DNA of 11,072 bases from Pseudomonadota bacterium (GCA_011042595.1 DQWO01000048.1:1-11072), one strand, 5' to 3'. Positions 1 through 7,624 are shown, numbered from the stretch's first letter. Numbers and translations: made by a program. Notes: a model not told the origin generated them from the letters alone.

Positions 1-32
1 ATTGTAATCCATCTAAAGCTGGAGAAATTTCA

Positions 33-2201
33 ATGACATCAACACCCGACCCGGCGCAGCTTTCCAGTTTGCATGCACGCCTGGAAACAATGAATAATAT
101 CGTTCGCGGCCTGCGAATCACCATTCCGGAAGAGCAATCAAAACTGGATAAATGGCTGGCCACTATCCATGAACTGCTTCGGTTTTCCGATCAGTTTTCC
201 CTGCCGGTCACGGTCATTGGCCCGGTAAAATCTGGAAAAAGCACTTTATTAAACACTCTGCTCGGACAGAACATTCTTCCCATGGGAGCCGGCATAACCA
301 CAACTTTTGTCACGGCGATTCACCATGGCAATGATTTGCATGGTGAAATATCTCTTATTCCGCCGGACCAGGCTGACAACCTCTTCCAAAAAAGCTGTCA
401 CTTTCTTTTTGCCAGTGAGCTGGGAGAAAGTGAGGTTTCCCTTTTCGAGCCTGACGACCGTCAACGGATTAAGCAGTTATTAGAAGATTTTTCACAAAAG
501 ACTACGCTAACCCGCCATGGTAGTTTTGACAGAGATTACCAATTACTGAAGAATTTCCTGACCGGCTATGGCAGTTTAGCCGATTATTATCAAAGAGAAC
601 AATTAAACCTCTCTTTCAGCCAGGAACAACTAGAACAGTTCAGAGGATTTATTACCAACGAGCCAGTTTCCACCTTTCTCGAACAAGCAACCGTTTTTTT
701 CCCTTTCACCATCCTGCCGAAATATGTGGTCATGCAGGATTGCCAGGGACTGGACACTCCCAGCCCCGGGCAACAGGCACTTGCCATTCAGCAACTGGCA
801 ACCAGTCCGATCCTTATTTATGTTATCAGCAGCCGCATGGGTCTGCGCCAAGCCGATTATCACCTGCTCGAGCACCTGCATGATTTGGGGCTGGCGTCAA
901 AACTGCTCTTCGTGCTCAACTATGATCTGACAGAACATCCGTCCAGAGAAAAGATGGATGAGATCCTCAACCGCTGTCGTCAAGAACTGGCAGAGCTGGG
1001 ATTTAACCAGCCATGCTACGCTTTTTCCGCCCTCTATCATCTCTACGACCGACTGAGGAAGGAAAACCCTTTAGGTAAAAGTGAGGAACAGCGTTGGCTT
1101 TTCTGGCAGGAGGAATCGGAAAAACTCGAGCTTTCAGCCACAAACTGGGAATCTTTTACCGCCAGGCTACTGGAACTTACAGGCAAGCAGGCCGACGAGG
1201 CATTACTTCAACATCTGAATAGCCGAATAATGCATATTGCCAGTCGGGCCCATTACCTGATCACTGCCAGGAAAAAGTCTCTCTCATTGAACCAGGAGGA
1301 GATTGATAGCTCGGTAGATAATTATGAAGAACATAAAGAAAAATTAAGGCAGGTGGAAGAACAACTGGGCACTACACTGAGTTCAATCACCAGCCAGTGC
1401 GAACAAGAATATTTCCGGAAAATAGAATCGTGGTTCAACCAAACCGAAGAAAATGGCATCCGGCCGCTTCTCCATCAGATTATCAATAACTACCAGCTAC
1501 CCGATGATCTGCTGCCGGCAAAGAACCGCAACCCGCTGCTGCCACTGAAATTACTTGAACAACATTTCCAACAGGTCATCCACCCTCAACTACAGGAAAA
1601 ACTGGAAATCAGCATCCATCAATTCTGGCAAACCCTCGAAAAGGAGATTCAGTCTACCTACTCCTCCCGCTGTACTTCGTTGTTTTTTCTGCTGGAAAAG
1701 GCAACTGGAAACAAAGTGGACAACCAGGAACGGCATAATCTTCCAGTACCCATAAACTGGGACAGCAATCTGCCGAAATTCAGTTTTTCCGATCCATTGG
1801 CAGAACGATTTTCCACCGTCTCAAAATTTTCACTGATCGGCAAATTATTATCCGACAAGTTGAAACAACTGCGGAAAAAGCGCTCATGGAATAATACAAT
1901 CAGCAACCAACTCCAGCAGCAAGCCAGAAACGAACTTAAAGGTCGGCTCCTGGATTACCAGGAAAGGTTGAAATTCCTTTTTCTGCGACCCTACCTGGAG
2001 AAATATGAACACCTGATCAGTGATTATCTGGCTGACTTTATCCACATCAGCACCTTGGAGATGTCTCATCAACAGAATGGCTTGCATGCTCAGGGACAAC
2101 AACAGGAAGAATTATTTGAAATACTGGACAATCAGGAAAATGAACTTGAACAACTGATAGAAAGTCTGAACAATTTCACCATAACGGCGACAAATCCGTG
2201 A
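33..2201 (+). CDS. Dynamin-like GTPase family protein
   Basis: This is a large (722 aa) GTPase of the dynamin superfamily, whose bacterial members act on membranes. The G1/P-loop GPVKSGKST is at residues 63-71, and GITTT at about 87-91 fits the G2 threonine. The G3 motif DCQG is at 236-239 and a G4-like LNYD is at 295-298, with Y in place of the usual K. Roughly 110 residues with no obvious motif lie between G2 and G3. The C-terminal half is helical and charged (about 415-470 and 690-715), as expected for the stalk of dynamin-like proteins, and I see no transmembrane segment. The start is supported by GGAGA at 21-25, 7 bases before the ATG. It overlaps the next gene by 4 bases, so the two are probably translated together. 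The substrate and exact role are unknown; generic GTPase is certain and dynamin type is likely. Confidence 0.85.
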   Translation: MTSTPDPAQLSSLHARLETMNNIVRGLRITIPEEQSKLDKWLATIHELLRFSDQFSLPVTVIGPVKSGKSTLLNTLLGQNILPMGAGITTTFVTAIHHGNDLHGEISLIPPDQADNLFQKSCHFLFASELGESEVSLFEPDDRQRIKQLLEDFSQKTTLTRHGSFDRDYQLLKNFLTGYGSLADYYQREQLNLSFSQEQLEQFRGFITNEPVSTFLEQATVFFPFTILPKYVVMQDCQGLDTPSPGQQALAIQQLATSPILIYVISSRMGLRQADYHLLEHLHDLGLASKLLFVLNYDLTEHPSREKMDEILNRCRQELAELGFNQPCYAFSALYHLYDRLRKENPLGKSEEQRWLFWQEESEKLELSATNWESFTARLLELTGKQADEALLQHLNSRIMHIASRAHYLITARKKSLSLNQEEIDSSVDNYEEHKEKLRQVEEQLGTTLSSITSQCEQEYFRKIESWFNQTEENGIRPLLHQIINNYQLPDDLLPAKNRNPLLPLKLLEQHFQQVIHPQLQEKLEISIHQFWQTLEKEIQSTYSSRCTSLFFLLEKATGNKVDNQERHNLPVPINWDSNLPKFSFSDPLAERFSTVSKFSLIGKLLSDKLKQLRKKRSWNNTISNQLQQQARNELKGRLLDYQERLKFLFLRPYLEKYEHLISDYLADFIHISTLEMSHQQNGLHAQGQQQEELFEILDNQENELEQLIESLNNFTITATNP

Positions 2202-3457
2202 GCAGCAGATATCTGATTACTGCCCCCTGGGTCATGCCTTATCCGGGAAAACTCATTGCAAACGGGGCCGTTTTCATTGAGGATAACCGGATTATCCAGG
2301 TATCTCGGCAAAGCGAAATCCCCACTGAAAACGACTACGATATCATCCGCGTTTCCCAGGAAAATTGTCTGCTTATGCCCGGCTTGGTCAATGCCCATTG
2401 CCATCTTGAGCTAACCGAGTTTGCCGACCTGTGTCCGGTTCCAGGAACCGTGGACTTCATTGACTGGATAATATCAGTTATTGCCGTGAAGAGGGCAACT
2501 CCAACGGAAACCTTCAGAACCGGATTAGCGACCGGCCAGCAACTTTTACTGGAAAGTGGCACAACCTGTGTTGGAGATCTTCGCAGCCCGGAAATATTTC
2601 AATCTCCGGGAATATCGCCGAGTATTTTGCGAGCCGTTCATTTTCTTGAAATCATCGGCCAGGATCCCCGGAAACAACTTCAACTGCTGGAGTTGCTGGC
2701 AGACAAAGCATCAATTGTACCAGGAAAAAAGCCGCTGATTCAGTCCGGCATTGCCCCCCATAGCCCCTATACGGTATCGTTACCATTATTGAAACAACTG
2801 ATCATCGAAGCGGAAAAGCGAAAACTGCCAGTCACCATCCATATAGGCGAATCTGTGGCAGAAATCCGGTTTTTCCGTGATGTTCAAGGCCCCATAGCTG
2901 AAAAACTCTATCCCTATGTGGGCTGGCAAAGGTTTATTCCTCCGGCTTATGGCAGGGATTCCCTTGATGTCCTGCTGGAAAAACAGATCATTCATAAACT
3001 CAGTGCTGTCCATCTGGGCACCGCCCGCAAAGACCAACTCAGACAGTTTGTCCAGCTGTCTATCAAACCGATAATCTGCCTGCGCAGCAACCAGACCCTG
3101 GGGAACCCATTGCCTGATCTGCCAGCCATACTTGATTATAACCTGTCTCCGTCCCTGGGAACTGACAGCCTGACCAGTGTCAACAGCCTCAGTCTCTGGG
3201 ATGAAATGCGCTTTATAACCAGGGTCTTTCCCAGCATTCCGGCAATCAGCATTTTGACAATGGCAACAATTAATGGGGCCGCAGCATTAGGACTTGAGAA
3301 TAGTATCGGAAAGCTTGAAGCAGGATATGAAGCCGATCTGATTGCGGTGCAAATAAAGTCGCCCCAGCGTTTTCCTGATTTGGATGAGCTTATAAAAAAT
3401 ACGGGAAACCAGGATATCAAGCTGGTAATGGTGGGGGGGGGAATAGTCAGGCTTTAA
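2198..3457 (+). CDS. Metal-dependent amidohydrolase (TRZ/ATZ/MqnX-like deaminase)
   Basis: A 419-aa cytosolic amidohydrolase with a TIM-barrel metal site. The visible ligand set is NAHCHLE (H67, H69), PHSPYT (H188), HIGES (H215, E218), AVHLG (H272) and LGTDS (D323). CLRSNQTLG at 294-302 matches the CPRSN-type substrate loop of the family. The C-terminal GKLEAGYEADLIAV is the usual return to the composite beta-domain. Relatives hydrolyse or deaminate purine or triazine compounds; the HSPYTVS and SLGTDSLTSVNSLSLW segments remind me of aminodeoxyfutalosine deaminase (MqnX, menaquinone synthesis), but this is not proven. The start is GTG, in a GTGA overlap with the GTPase stop, with no clear Shine-Dalgarno sequence, so it probably depends on translational coupling. 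N-terminal residues LITAPWVMPYPG fit the normal family beginning. Nine consecutive G lie near the 3' end. Confidence 0.85.
   Translation: MSSRYLITAPWVMPYPGKLIANGAVFIEDNRIIQVSRQSEIPTENDYDIIRVSQENCLLMPGLVNAHCHLELTEFADLCPVPGTVDFIDWIISVIAVKRATPTETFRTGLATGQQLLLESGTTCVGDLRSPEIFQSPGISPSILRAVHFLEIIGQDPRKQLQLLELLADKASIVPGKKPLIQSGIAPHSPYTVSLPLLKQLIIEAEKRKLPVTIHIGESVAEIRFFRDVQGPIAEKLYPYVGWQRFIPPAYGRDSLDVLLEKQIIHKLSAVHLGTARKDQLRQFVQLSIKPIICLRSNQTLGNPLPDLPAILDYNLSPSLGTDSLTSVNSLSLWDEMRFITRVFPSIPAISILTMATINGAAALGLENSIGKLEAGYEADLIAVQIKSPQRFPDLDELIKNTGNQDIKLVMVGGGIVRL
3433..3441. repeat. G9 homopolymer near the end of the amidohydrolase gene
   Basis: Nine consecutive G residues encode the Gly-Gly-Gly of the VGGGIVRL C-terminus. 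Such tracts are prone to slippage and to sequencing error. A one-base change would alter only the last six or so residues and the stop position of the amidohydrolase. The facing minus-strand gene ends at 3447, outside the tract, and would not be affected. Confidence 0.9.
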
Positions 3458-3779
3458 CATCAATAAAAACTCCACCTGAACGATGGTGGGGTTGGCTTGT
3501 TTCAACTTGGGAGCTATTGGACTTTACCCTCGCTGATTCCCCTTCCCGGGGAGTATGGTGAGATGACTGATCATCTTTTCTATGGGGATTATTATCCAGA
3601 ACCGGATGTTCGGCTTGATAAATTTCCTGAATATCACGCTGCTGCTTTTCTTCTTTCAGCAATTGCTGCTGGGCAAGTTTACTCTGCTCAACTTCAGCCC
3701 CATGGGCACCCTGCTGCTGCATTTTACTGACTGCGGTTGTTTGCAGCAGCACCTGCTGCATATCTACAGCTCTAAGCAT
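3447..3779 (-). CDS. Small glutamine-rich conserved-type protein of unknown function, downstream of ymdB
   Basis: A 110-aa soluble protein with no signal peptide or membrane segment. The first 25 residues (LRAVDMQQVLLQTTAVSKMQ) look like an ordered amphipathic region, the middle is rich in Q, K, E and H with low complexity, and the tail is GGVFIDVKA. I recall similar small proteins with a VDxQ..L start, charged middle and IDI/IDV end following RNase Y/YmdB genes in Geobacter-like bacteria, but I cannot confirm this. The evidence for translation is strong: AGGAGG at 3794-3789, 9 bases before the ATG, and a position 38 bases after the ymdB stop in the same orientation. Its 3' end overlaps the convergent amidohydrolase by 11 bases. 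Two plus-strand open frames over it appear to be shadows. The role is unknown; a link to RNA turnover or cyclic-nucleotide signalling would be context-based speculation only. Confidence 0.75.
   Translation of the reverse strand: MLRAVDMQQVLLQTTAVSKMQQQGAHGAEVEQSKLAQQQLLKEEKQQRDIQEIYQAEHPVLDNNPHRKDDQSSHHTPREGESARVKSNSSQVETSQPHHRSGGVFIDVKA
3462..3491 (-). terminator. Candidate intrinsic terminator of the rny-ymdB-orf operon
   Basis: Read on the minus strand, CCCCACC (3491-3485) pairs with GGTGGAG (3476-3470) around an 8-base loop, giving 7 pairs with one G-U. It is followed directly by TTTTTATT (3469-3462). This is a good rho-independent terminator shape, but it lies inside the last codons of the small minus-strand ORF that stops at 3447. 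The plus strand carries the same stem followed by the weaker TTGGCTTGTTT, so it may also end the amidohydrolase transcript. Confidence 0.5.
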
Positions 3780-3817
3780 AAATCATGTCCTCCTGCCTTA
3801 CTATCGGCAGAAAGGCA

Positions 3818-4606
3818 TCAGAACTTGAGTTTGATCCTCGCAATCCGCTGGGCTACACCCTGCTCTTCATCCACCTCAATCAACACCCCATGAAGCTGTA
3901 TGTTCCCACTGGCCACCTCAAAACGATTGGGCCTGGCAGTTAAAAATTTACTGATTACCCGATCTTCCTTCATCCCAATAACCGAATCCATCGGCCCAGT
4001 CATTCCCAAATCAGTAATATAGGCAGTTCCACCGGGGAGCAACCGCTCATCAGCTGTTTGCACATGGGTATGGGTACCTGCCAGAACACTGACACGCCCA
4101 TCAAGATACCAGGCCATGGCCATCTTTTCCGATGTCGCCTCAGCATGAAAATCGATGATAACCACTTTAGTTTCAGCCTGCATCTTTTCAATCAATGGCA
4201 CAACAGTCTGGAAAGGACAATCCAACGGACCCATAAAAATCCTGCCGGATAGACTGATTACCCCAATTTTAATTTCCGGCACATTTTTTGAGGAAATAAT
4301 TACATCCCCTCGCCCTTTATTACCAGCCGGATAGTTTGCCGGCCTTAAGAGTCGAGGCTGATCCTCAATATATGGTTCAATTTTCTTCTGATCCCAGATG
4401 TGATTACCCGAAGTAATGACATCAACACCACATTGAAAAATATCTTCCGCAATTTCAGGAGTAATACCGAAACCACCGGCCGCATTTTCGCCATTGACGA
4501 TGACCGCATCCAGATGGTGCGCATCAATGAGCCACGGAAGCTTTTCCTGCAAAATCTTTCTCCCGGGACGGCCGACGATATCACCAATCATGGCAATGCG
4601 AATCAT
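3818..4606 (-). CDS. ymdB: YmdB-family metallophosphoesterase (TIGR00282)
   Basis: A 262-aa cytosolic calcineurin-like phosphodiesterase with two metals in the active site. Bacillus YmdB hydrolyses 2',3'-cyclic nucleotides and affects biofilm and motility decisions. Visible motifs in order are GDIVGRPGR (D9), NGENAAGG (E40, N41), SGNHIWDQ (N68, H69), DFHAEATSEK (H154) and GTHTHVQTAD (H179, H181), the full ligand set expected of the family. The length is typical. The ATG overlaps the rny stop codon (ATGA, 4603-4606), so it is the second gene of the operon and is translationally coupled to RNase Y. The pairing of ymdB with rny is common in several phyla and suggests joint action in RNA metabolism. 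Confidence 0.95.
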   Translation of the reverse strand: MIRIAMIGDIVGRPGRKILQEKLPWLIDAHHLDAVIVNGENAAGGFGITPEIAEDIFQCGVDVITSGNHIWDQKKIEPYIEDQPRLLRPANYPAGNKGRGDVIISSKNVPEIKIGVISLSGRIFMGPLDCPFQTVVPLIEKMQAETKVVIIDFHAEATSEKMAMAWYLDGRVSVLAGTHTHVQTADERLLPGGTAYITDLGMTGPMDSVIGMKEDRVISKFLTARPNRFEVASGNIQLHGVLIEVDEEQGVAQRIARIKLKF

Positions 4607-6168
4607 TTGGCATAACCCACGGCTCGGGTTTCACGAATCACGGTAACCTTGATCTGCCCGGGATAGGTCAGCTCTTTTTCAATCTGTTGAGCAATATCTT
4701 TGGTGAGAACCAGTGCATCTTCATCACTTATTTTTTCGTGGTTTACAATAACTCTGATTTCACGACCTGCCTGGATGGCAAATGTTTTATCAACCCCCTT
4801 AAAAGCATTGCCAATATTTTCCAGGGCCTCAAGTCGTTTGATGTAGGCATCAAGCATTTCCCTGCGAGCGCCTGGCCTGGCACCTGAAAGGGCATCTCCG
4901 GCCTGGATCAGTACATCCAGAACCTGATTTGGTTCCACGTCTCCATGATGGGCTTCAATGGCATGAACAATTTCCGCTTTTTCACCATAGCGCCGGGCCA
5001 AATCTGCCCCAATAACTGCATGGGAACCTTCAACTTCATGATCAACTGCCTTACCGATATCATGCAATAATCCGGCTCGACGTGCCTCTTTCACCGGCAA
5101 TTTCAATTCCGCCGCCATCATTCCGCAGATAAAGGCAACTTCAACGGAATGTTCATAGATATTCTGGGTATAACTGGTCCGGTATTTCAGTCGGCCAATC
5201 AGGCGAACCAACTCAGGATGCATCCCATGAAGACCAAGATCAAATATCGCTTTTTCACCGGCTTCTTTCATGTTATGCTCAATTTCTAATTTAACTTTAG
5301 CCACCACTTCTTCCACATGTGCCGGATGGATCCGACCATCGGAAATCAACCGGTTTAAACTCAGCCGGGCAATTTCCCGACGAACCGGATCAAAAGAGGA
5401 AATAATAACCGCCTCAGGAGTATCATCGATAATTAAATCAACTCCCGTTGCGGCTTCAATGGAACGTATATTACGCCCCTCCCGCCCGATAATTCTTCCC
5501 TTCATTTCGTCTCCGGGAAGATTCACCACCGATACCGTACGTTCGGTGGCATATTCACCGGAATAACGCTGAATTGCCTGGCTGATAATTTTAGTTGCTT
5601 TCTTTTCCGCCGTCTCTTTGGCCTCGTCCTCAACCTGCTTTATCTGTTTGGCTGATTCATGTTTTGCTTCTTCAACCATCATTTGCATCAGTGTTTCTTT
5701 TGCGTGCTGAGAAGTCATCCCGGCAATTTTTTCCAGTTTCTCCTTTTCCTGTATCACTAAAGAGTTATATTCCTTTTCTTTATCGATAGAATTCTTTTCC
5801 CGCTGCGAAAGGCTCTGTTCACGGCGCTGATGTTCATCTTCTTTTTTATCCAAGTTATCAGAACGCCGCTCCAGACTCTCTTCCCTGATCAACAGGCGTT
5901 TTTCCAACACCAGCATCTCTTTACGTCGTTCACTGGTTTCCTGCTCAAACTCGCTTTTGGCCTTGAAAATTATATCCTTTGCCTGAACCATCGCCTCTTT
6001 TTTAAGTAATTCAGCCTCTTTGTAGGATTCAGAAATAACTTTCTGACCTTCATGAGTTAAATTTTCCAGCTCTCGTTCAGCTGTTTTTTTACGCAGAACA
6101 TAACCGATTCCCAGGCCGGCAATCATGGCCACCAGAACCGCAACAATCAGACTAAGGTACATACCCAT
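4603..6168 (-). CDS. rny: Ribonuclease Y
   Basis: A 521-aa membrane-anchored endoribonuclease that starts decay of many mRNAs. The order of parts is complete: an N-terminal transmembrane helix at about residues 4-25 (YLSLIVAVLVAMIAGLGIGY), a long charged coiled coil from about 30 to 205, a KH RNA-binding domain around 212-275 with GRIIGREGRN at 224-233, and an HD domain with H340, H369-D370 and the HHGD at 407-410. The C-terminus VTVIRETRAVGYAK is the typical family ending. The length matches the family. The start at 6168 has AGGGTG a few bases upstream; an alternative ATG two codons further is possible. It is the first gene of the rny-ymdB-small ORF operon and is followed by a 4-base overlap with ymdB. 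Confidence 0.97.
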   Translation of the reverse strand: MGMYLSLIVAVLVAMIAGLGIGYVLRKKTAERELENLTHEGQKVISESYKEAELLKKEAMVQAKDIIFKAKSEFEQETSERRKEMLVLEKRLLIREESLERRSDNLDKKEDEHQRREQSLSQREKNSIDKEKEYNSLVIQEKEKLEKIAGMTSQHAKETLMQMMVEEAKHESAKQIKQVEDEAKETAEKKATKIISQAIQRYSGEYATERTVSVVNLPGDEMKGRIIGREGRNIRSIEAATGVDLIIDDTPEAVIISSFDPVRREIARLSLNRLISDGRIHPAHVEEVVAKVKLEIEHNMKEAGEKAIFDLGLHGMHPELVRLIGRLKYRTSYTQNIYEHSVEVAFICGMMAAELKLPVKEARRAGLLHDIGKAVDHEVEGSHAVIGADLARRYGEKAEIVHAIEAHHGDVEPNQVLDVLIQAGDALSGARPGARREMLDAYIKRLEALENIGNAFKGVDKTFAIQAGREIRVIVNHEKISDEDALVLTKDIAQQIEKELTYPGQIKVTVIRETRAVGYAK

Positions 6169-6614
6169 ATCTTCACCCTTTCTATTTTCCCTGACAAAAG
6201 GAAATCCAAAGTATAATTAATGCTCAACAGAAACCATTTTCAGACAAACACTTGCGGCCATCAACTTTCAGCAATCCGCTGGAACTCTGAATCAATAACT
6301 GTTTCAGTTGAACACCAACAGCTGTTTGCTGGCAGCTGACAAACAACCAATGCATTTCTCACACATCTGGGGAAATCGTAAATACAGGAGGAAAATAAAG
6401 AGGAATCGCACCGTAAACAACGATGGATCAGGGAAAGGTCAATCAGAAAAGTCAGGAAAAGTTCCCATTACAATGAAAACAGTATCCGCTAAAGGCTCAG
6501 AATACCCCGGCAGAAACATGCCGACTGAATATCGCTACACGATGGACTGAAAAACCACATAAAACCATAGAACCATCTCTATTCATCGGTTACACCATTG
6601 ATAGGACTTTCGGG

Positions 6615-6644
6615 ATAAAACAAGGAATACTGCTGAGTTATTCC
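6615..6644 (-). terminator. Candidate terminator downstream of the 6S RNA transcript
   Basis: On the minus strand GGAATA-a-CT (6644-6636) pairs with AGTATTCC around a 4-base CAGC loop. This gives 8 pairs with one bulged A, followed by TTGTTTTATC. It is AT-rich and therefore a modest terminator. It would end any minus-strand transcript reading through 6S RNA, before the rny leader. Confidence 0.35.
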
Positions 6645-6745
6645 GCAACAGCTGGCAAAAAAGTATTTAATGCCAACCCATTGATAAAAACAGTCACCCG
6701 GCTTCTACTCCTGTATTTTTCACCCCTGACATTTCATCCTGCAAC

Positions 6746-6769
6746 CATCAAGCTGCTATCAGCCTGATG
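6746..6769 (-). other. Strong 10-bp RNA hairpin on the minus strand
   Basis: Read on the minus strand, CATCAGGCTG and CAGCTTGATG pair over 10 positions around the tetraloop ATAG, with one G-U. On the plus strand that position is an A-C mismatch, so a transcript from the minus strand pairs better. No T run follows, so it is not a normal terminator. It lies inside a larger weak inverted repeat (AAGTATT at 6661-6667 and AATACTT at 6774-6780). Confidence 0.45.
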
Positions 6770-6859
6770 CGGTAATACTTTCAGATTCTCTCTCTATTAT
6801 AACCTCCAAGACTTGAAGATTGTCCCAGAGTCTTAATACCTAAAATCATAAGGGGTTAA

Positions 6860-7036
6860 ATGCCCCCATGCTACCGTGTAGCCGCTTCTCTTGAACCTTA
6901 AGTAGCAGTTGAGGCAGGAAATTATCCCTTCAGGCTTCCCTGCAAGCAGGGCATGCACACCAGAATAAAGTCTCCGCCTGCGGCATAAGGTGTTGGCTCA
7001 AAAAAAATTCGACTATCACGCATAGTACAGGGGCCG
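6860..7036 (-). ncRNA. ssrS: 6S RNA
   Basis: 6S RNA binds the housekeeping RNA polymerase holoenzyme by mimicking an open promoter and represses transcription when growth slows. The minus strand shows the diagnostic pieces in order: TGAGCCAACACCTTATG (from 7000), GTGTGCATGCCC, the apical hairpin CCCTG-CTTG-CAGGG (6951-6938), GAAGCCTGAAGGG, GGTTCAAG (6897-6890) and a G-rich 3' end. These align by eye with E. coli TGAGCCGATATTT, GTGAGCATGCTC, AAGCCTT and GGTTCAAG. The ends close as a stem: GCCCC (7034-7030) with GGGGC (6866-6862), CTATgCGTG (7025-7017) with CACGGTAG (6878-6871), and TAGTCG (7015-7010) with CGGCTA (6884-6879). The length of about 177 nt is near E. coli's 184. It sits directly after zapA, a common arrangement. 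Exact ends are estimates. Confidence 0.9.
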
Positions 7037-7047
7037 TTCGTCTTCCA

Positions 7048-7311
7048 TTAAACAGGAAACCTTCGATTCAACTCTTCCAACCGATCAAGCATGGAATCCA
7101 GCTCTAATTTAAGCTGCAGATAATCACTCGTCACATTCATCAAGGTCAAAACCATCAAGTTAACTGTGCTGATGGTTTGCGATTTTCGTCCCAGGAAATC
7201 AAGTCGCTCATTAACCACCCCGGCGACTGTCCTGACATGATCTTCATCAGAATCAGTTCTGATGGTATATTCCTGTCCCTTGATACTAACCGTTACACTC
7301 TTCTTTTCCAT
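7048..7311 (-). CDS. zapA: Cell division protein ZapA
   Basis: An 87-aa cytosolic FtsZ-ring-associated protein that bundles FtsZ filaments. The N-terminal VTVSIKGQEYTIRTDSDEDH matches the ZapA globular head (IxGxxYxIxxDxDE followed by a helix with VRxVAxxVNxRL). The C-terminal part from about residue 45 (VNLMVLTLMNVTSDYLQLKLELDSMLDRLEELN) forms the dimer/tetramer coiled coil. The length is at the short end of the family's normal range. The ATG at 7311 is preceded by AAGGGAG somewhat far upstream, and the gene begins 40 bases after the ZapB-like ORF, so they are probably co-transcribed. The 6S RNA gene begins about 12 bases after its stop. Confidence 0.9.
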   Translation of the reverse strand: MEKKSVTVSIKGQEYTIRTDSDEDHVRTVAGVVNERLDFLGRKSQTISTVNLMVLTLMNVTSDYLQLKLELDSMLDRLEELNRRFPV

Positions 7312-7351
7312 TATCCGAAGATGCGCTCCCTTTTACAGACAGCCTTATTTT

Positions 7352-7624
7352 TTAGTTAGGCTCATCCACTGGCAATAAAGGTGTATCAGGAGCAGGGGAA
7401 TTAAGATCAGAGAATTTCCGCAACAGCCGGTCTATCCTGTTCTCAACCTCAGCAAGCAGAACATCTCTGCCCTTAAGCATTTCTTCCAGCTGCCGCACTT
7501 TATCCTGCTGGGAACCAAGCGATTCCTTCAGTTCCCTGTTTTCCTCACTCATCCCCTGATATTTCTCCAACAGCAATGCTACCTGCTCTTCAAGAAAATT
7601 GAGTTGTTCCAATCCACTATTCAA
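7352..7624 (-). CDS. ZapB-like coiled-coil protein (TIGR02449-like)
   Basis: A 90-aa protein, nearly all of residues 3-72 a predicted coiled coil with heptad spacing (LEQLNFLEEQVALLLEKYQ, then ENRELKESL, VRQLEEML, VENRIDRLLRKF). A proline-rich tail follows. Such small coiled-coil genes directly upstream of zapA are usual in proteobacteria and are named ZapB-like or TIGR02449; in E. coli ZapB interacts with ZapA at the Z-ring. The start codon is TTG at 7624, chosen because AGGAG (7635-7631) lies 6 bases before it and no ATG or GTG fits as well. Function is inferred from shape and neighbourhood, since coiled coils diverge too far for recognition by eye. Confidence 0.8.
   Translation of the reverse strand: MNSGLEQLNFLEEQVALLLEKYQGMSEENRELKESLGSQQDKVRQLEEMLKGRDVLLAEVENRIDRLLRKFSDLNSPAPDTPLLPVDEPN

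Larger units (their letters stand above)
6169..6859. other. Gene-free intergenic stretch between rny and 6S RNA with several hairpins
   Basis: No convincing coding sequence was found in about 690 bases. An 80-codon plus-strand frame at 6308-6550 lacks family features and has biased, basic composition. The stretch must hold the promoter and leader of rny, but I found no good -35/-10 pair on the minus strand (TATACT at 6215-6210 has no matching -35). It contains several minus-strand hairpins, described separately, and a CAGCTG-rich patch around 6320-6338. It may hold an RNA gene or be the remains of a decayed gene. Confidence 0.6.

Noticed and set aside
33..2201. Dynamin-like GTPase as part of an anti-phage defence system
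   Set aside because: No defence, phage or mobile genes are near it and its partner is a metabolic-type amidohydrolase; the left flank is outside the window.
3497..3893. Two plus-strand frames (77 and 103 codons) opposite the small ORF after ymdB
   Set aside because: The minus-strand frame has an AGGAGG site and operon context; these frames have no such support and look like antisense shadows.
6191..6217. Plus-strand CTGACA/TATAAT promoter-like pair upstream of rny
   Set aside because: The spacer is only 15 bases and it points into a region with no gene.
6308..6550. 80-codon plus-strand open frame in the rny/6S gap
   Set aside because: No recognisable domain, odd basic and serine-rich composition, no good ribosome site before its start, and it opposes both neighbouring transcripts; probably chance.
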